Source: an uncultured Clostridia bacterium
Lineage (GTDB): Bacteria; Bacillota; Clostridia; Christensenellales; UBA1242
DNA: 15,108 bases
Reading direction: 5' to 3'
Assembly (NCBI GenBank): GCA_905236445.1
Contig: CAJOPQ010000002.1
Span: forward strand, 1 to 15,108
Part shown: piece by piece, positions 12,817 to 15,108 of the stretch
Layout: each line of letters starts with the position of its first letter
How positions within the stretch are numbered: the first letter of the stretch is position 1
The notes under the pieces: model-generated
Seen by the model: the letters and a program-made list of their open reading frames with translations, nothing else
What the model was told of the DNA's origin: nothing
Databases searched by the model: none
Position numbers and translations under genes: made by a program

Positions 12817-13179
12817 ATGCTAAATAGAAAAGAAAAAGCTGTAATGCAACTTTTATTTGACACTTGCAATGCAGGTAATGGGAAATGTTTACTTTCTGCA
12901 AAGGATATTTCTATGCAGTTGTGCAATAACAAGGATTTGACAGAATTCGAAATAGAAAAAATTATAGAGAATTTAGTGCTTGATAAATATATCGATGTGA
13001 TATATTCAGACAAAAAAGGACAAACAGTTTATCTTATAAGTCTAAGTGAGAATGGCAAAGCATTTGCAAGAGAAAAGCATAACAAGAAAGTAACAGCAAG
13101 TATGTTGATTATAAGGACAGTGTTGCTTGCGACTCTCTCTTTTGTAATAGGATTGATATTGAAAGCCATCTTTACTTAA
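12817..13179 (+). CDS. Small winged-helix-like protein with C-terminal membrane anchor (copy 2)
   Basis: This 120-residue protein has the same layout as its upstream neighbour: a helical start (NRKEKAVMQLLFDTC), a winged-helix-like core (LSAKDISMQL, FEIEKIIENLVLDKYIDVIYSDKKGQTVYLISLSENGKAFA), a basic linker near residues 85-92 and one C-terminal hydrophobic helix (about 94-117). The LDKYIDVIYSD segment parallels SENEYIDIKYID of copy 1, so the two may be old paralogues. GAGG inside the end of copy 1, six bases before the ATG, supports the start and coupling. DNA binding is possible but no positively charged recognition helix stands out; protein-protein sensing at the membrane is an alternative. 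Confidence 0.75.
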   Translation: MLNRKEKAVMQLLFDTCNAGNGKCLLSAKDISMQLCNNKDLTEFEIEKIIENLVLDKYIDVIYSDKKGQTVYLISLSENGKAFAREKHNKKVTASMLIIRTVLLATLSFVIGLILKAIFT

Positions 13180-13188
13180 TTTATTTTT

Positions 13189-13211
13189 AAGGCAGATTAA
13201 TGCCTTTTTTT
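13189..13211 (+). terminator. Rho-independent terminator of the obg unit
   Basis: AAGGCA (13189-13194) pairs with TGCCTT (13201-13206) across a six-base loop, followed by Ts to 13211. It lies just after the second membrane-anchored winged-helix gene. Confidence 0.8.
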
Positions 13212-13242
13212 ATTGAAAATGTTTAAAAGTGTTAAAAAAGTA

Positions 13243-13272
13243 TTGACAAAGCATTATTAAAGAGTTTATAAT
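13243..13272 (+). promoter_or_regulatory. Consensus sigma-A promoter of ylxM-ffh
   Basis: Perfect TTGACA (13243-13248) and perfect TATAAT (13267-13272) are spaced by 18 bases. This should be one of the strongest promoters in the window. Confidence 0.8.
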
Positions 13273-13278
13273 AATGCT
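13250..13278. repeat. 10-bp inverted repeat embedded in the ylxM-ffh promoter (candidate operator)
   Basis: AGCATTATTA (13250-13259) and TAATAATGCT (13269-13278) are exact inverted copies around a 9-base centre. The repeat fills the spacer and covers the -10, the classic place for a repressor or a DNA-bending activator. A separate 14-bp palindrome, AAGTAAATTTACTT (13282-13295), follows in the leader. Confidence 0.5.
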
Positions 13279-13318
13279 GTCAAGTAAATTTACTTTACAA
13301 GACGGAGACTATTAGACA

Positions 13319-13627
13319 ATGGATTTATCTGATAATTTAAAAATTTTGAATTTGTTTGATATCTATGGCAATCTGTTAACTGATAAGCAAAGAGAATGTC
13401 TTACTGACTATCTTATTAATAACTTAACATTAACAGAGATTTCCGAAATTTATGGTATATCTCGGCAGGCAGTAAATTTCAACATTAAGGAGTCTATTAA
13501 GTTGTTAGAAGGATATGAGAATAAACTTCATTTATCTTTCAAAATAGATAAGATAGAATCTGCTCTAAGCGATTTAGGGCTAACAAATAGCAATATTTCA
13601 GATATAATCAACTTGTTAAAGGAGTAG
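13319..13627 (+). CDS. ylxM: YlxM/p13-like helix-turn-helix protein (UPF0122)
   Basis: This 102-residue cytoplasmic protein is of the YlxM family, found directly upstream of ffh in Gram-positive bacteria and linked to signal recognition particle function. It has a sigma-70 region 4-like helix-turn-helix (about 37-58: TLTEISEIYGISRQAVNFNI) preceded by LLTDKQRECL and followed by a helical tail. GGAGA (13304-13308) lies about 10 bases before the ATG. It is one base from ffh and shares its transcript. Confidence 0.92.
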   Translation: MDLSDNLKILNLFDIYGNLLTDKQRECLTDYLINNLTLTEISEIYGISRQAVNFNIKESIKLLEGYENKLHLSFKIDKIESALSDLGLTNSNISDIINLLKE

Positions 13628-13628
13628 T

Positions 13629-14960
13629 ATGGCATTATTTGGAAACTTGAGCATGAAATTGACTCATGTTCTTGATAAACTTACCAAAAGAGGAAAACTT
13701 ACAGAACTTGAGATAAAAGAAGCAATGAGAGAGATTCGTGTTGCTTTGCTCGAGGCTGATGTTAATTATTTGGTTGTCAAAGATTTTGTTAATCGTGTAT
13801 CTGAGAAGGCTATTGGAGACAAAGTGTTGAAGAGTCTTACTCCCGGTCAGCAGGTTGTTAAGATTGTGCATGAAGAATTGACCGAACTACTTGGTAACAA
13901 GAATGCAAAATTAGAGTTGAATAGTCAACCTTCAGTTATAGTGATGTGTGGTCTGCAAGGTGCAGGTAAGACTACAATGTGCGGCAAACTTGCCAACATG
14001 TTAAAAGGTCAAGGCAAAAAAGTCTTGCTTGTTGCGTGCGACATATATAGACCTGCTGCTATTAATCAGCTGAAAGTTGTGGGAAATACTGCCAAAGTAG
14101 AGGTATATGAAGAAGGGACCAAGAAGCCTCAAGTTATTGCTAAAAATGCTTTGGAGTACGCCAAGACGAAATCTTTTGATGTTGTCATCATTGATACAGC
14201 TGGAAGATTGCATATCAATGAAGAGTTGATGCAAGAGTTAAAAGATATTAAGGAAATAACAAAGCCTAATGAGATTTTGCTTACTGTAGATAGCATGACA
14301 GGACAAGATGGCGTAACAGTGGCAACAACTTTTAATGAAGCGTTGGATATAACTGGTGTTATTCTAACAAAACTCGATGGTGATACAAGAGGTGGTGTTG
14401 CACTAAGTATAAAACAAGTAGTCAACAAGCCAATTAAGTTCTGTGGTATAGGAGAAAAAATATCGGATATTGAAGCTTTCTACCCAGACAGAATGGCTAG
14501 TAGAATTCTTGGCATGGGCGATGTGCTAACTTTGATTGAGAAGGCACAAAATTCCATTTCAGAGGAAGAGGCTAAGAAGCTTGAAGAGAAATTTAGAAAG
14601 AATTCTTTTACACTAGATGATTATGTTGCACAATTTGATCAGGTCAAGAAGATGGGTGGTGTGACGAATATGCTTTCTATGATTCCGGGCATTGGCAAGT
14701 TGAAGATAGACGAAAATGCAATTGATGAGAAAAAAATCGAGAAGATCAAAGCAATCATAAGATCAATGACACCAAAAGAGCGTGCAAATCCAGAGATAAT
14801 TAAGGGAAGCAATAAGAAAAGAATTGCCCAAGGAAGTGGAACTACTATTCAAGACGTTAATACACTTCTAAAGAATTATGAGCAGACACAGGAAATGATG
14901 AAAAGGTTCAAAAGTGGCAATGGACTAAGCGCACTCAAAGGTTTAGGACTACCATTCTAG
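13629..14960 (+). CDS. ffh: Signal recognition particle protein Ffh (SRP54)
   Basis: This 443-residue GTPase binds 4.5S/6S RNA and signal sequences and delivers nascent membrane and secreted proteins to FtsY. Domains in order are the N domain (1-90, with ALLEADVNY), the G domain (G1 GLQGAGKTT 108-116, DTAGR 189-193, TKLDGDTRGG 247-256, GIGEK from 273) and the M domain (about 320-443), which ends in the RNA-binding RIAQGSGTTIQDVN. In the usual SRxxRIAxGSG RNA-binding motif the first arginine is N395. The M domain has fewer terminal methionines than some homologues. AAAGGAG (13618-13624) within the ylxM end supports the start. Confidence 0.98.
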   Translation: MALFGNLSMKLTHVLDKLTKRGKLTELEIKEAMREIRVALLEADVNYLVVKDFVNRVSEKAIGDKVLKSLTPGQQVVKIVHEELTELLGNKNAKLELNSQPSVIVMCGLQGAGKTTMCGKLANMLKGQGKKVLLVACDIYRPAAINQLKVVGNTAKVEVYEEGTKKPQVIAKNALEYAKTKSFDVVIIDTAGRLHINEELMQELKDIKEITKPNEILLTVDSMTGQDGVTVATTFNEALDITGVILTKLDGDTRGGVALSIKQVVNKPIKFCGIGEKISDIEAFYPDRMASRILGMGDVLTLIEKAQNSISEEEAKKLEEKFRKNSFTLDDYVAQFDQVKKMGGVTNMLSMIPGIGKLKIDENAIDEKKIEKIKAIIRSMTPKERANPEIIKGSNKKRIAQGSGTTIQDVNTLLKNYEQTQEMMKRFKSGNGLSALKGLGLPF

Positions 14961-14975
14961 ACATTTTGGTATTTC

Positions 14976-15001
14976 ATACTTAAGCTACTATGGCTTAGTA
15001 T
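14976..15001 (+). other. Stem-loop between ffh and rpsP
   Basis: ATACTTAAGC (14976-14985) pairs with GCTTAGTAT (14993-15001) with one bulged T and a 7-base loop. No T-run follows, so it is not a standard terminator. It could be an attenuator-like or processing structure ahead of the ribosomal protein operon, or chance. Confidence 0.35.
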
Positions 15002-15035
15002 TAAAAATATACACAACAATAATTTGCTCTGAGTG

Positions 15036-15041
15036 TATAAT
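15036..15041 (+). promoter_or_regulatory. Possible -10 element of the rpsP operon
   Basis: A perfect TATAAT is preceded directly by TG. The best -35 at 17 bases (15013-15018, ACAACA) is poor. The position, about 40 bases before the rpsP ATG, is reasonable. Confidence 0.4.
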
Positions 15042-15079
15042 TAACGAGCATACAATACATTACAAAAGGGGAGAAAAAA

Positions 15080-15108
15080 ATGTCAGTAAAAATCAGATTG
15101 ACAAGACT
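15080..15108 (+). CDS. rpsP: 30S ribosomal protein bS16, 5' end only
   Basis: The window ends within this gene. ATG at 15080 opens MSVKIRLTR, the standard start of bS16, a small-subunit assembly protein. The strong ribosome binding site AAAGGGGAG (15065-15073) is six bases upstream. The order ylxM-ffh-rpsP matches the conserved Firmicutes arrangement, where rimM, trmD and rplS usually follow. Confidence 0.9.

Noticed and set aside
13242..13250. ATTGACAAA as a 0A box in the ylxM promoter
   Set aside because: It is mostly explained by the consensus -35 TTGACA; there is a single copy and no tandem partner at 10 bp.

Overview
The window reads as a chromosomal segment from a low-GC, Gram-positive Clostridia-like (Firmicutes) bacterium, probably from an uncultured lineage. 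The evidence is very AT-rich DNA, strong AGGAG-type ribosome binding sites, consensus sigma-A promoters, a Spo0A-family regulator, a HelD-type helicase, and two conserved Firmicutes gene blocks (obg-yhbY and ylxM-ffh-rpsP). No tRNA, rRNA, insertion sequence, phage gene or CRISPR array was seen.

Layout. Positions 1-725 hold a Nudix hydrolase between short ORF scraps that look like gene remains. Positions 726-1619 (minus) hold an orphan PflX-like radical SAM enzyme whose consensus promoter would start the transcript almost on the start codon. A 323-base gap carries its promoter and the spo0A control region, with two exact 0A-box-like repeats 10 bp apart. spo0A (1943-2710) has a near-canonical DNA-binding domain but a receiver that lacks the acidic metal pair and the conserved lysine; a strong terminator follows. 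Next comes an apparent operon, helD-hisS-trx (2854-6510), closed by a perfect bidirectional hairpin. Positions 6550-8557 form a divergent locus: an Asn-rich unknown protein on minus, and on plus a second Asn-rich unknown protein coupled to a cytoplasmic subtilase. A second shared hairpin separates this from a minus-strand cysteine desulfurase, which is divergent from a DUF3343 (putative S/Se carrier-like) gene through interlocked promoters. nth follows, its promoter overlapping the upstream terminator. Then come obg-yhbY and two small winged-helix-like proteins, each with a C-terminal membrane helix, ended by a terminator. Finally, a consensus promoter with an embedded inverted repeat drives ylxM-ffh, and the window ends in the first codons of rpsP.

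Most genes are housekeeping: RNA polymerase recycling, His-tRNA charging, redox, sulfur mobilisation, base-excision repair, ribosome assembly and protein targeting. The parts worth a second look are the altered Spo0A with its apparently autoregulatory 0A boxes, the Asn-rich/subtilase locus, the tandem membrane-anchored winged-helix pair, and several compact regulatory arrangements. All functions are read from motifs by eye; no database search was run.
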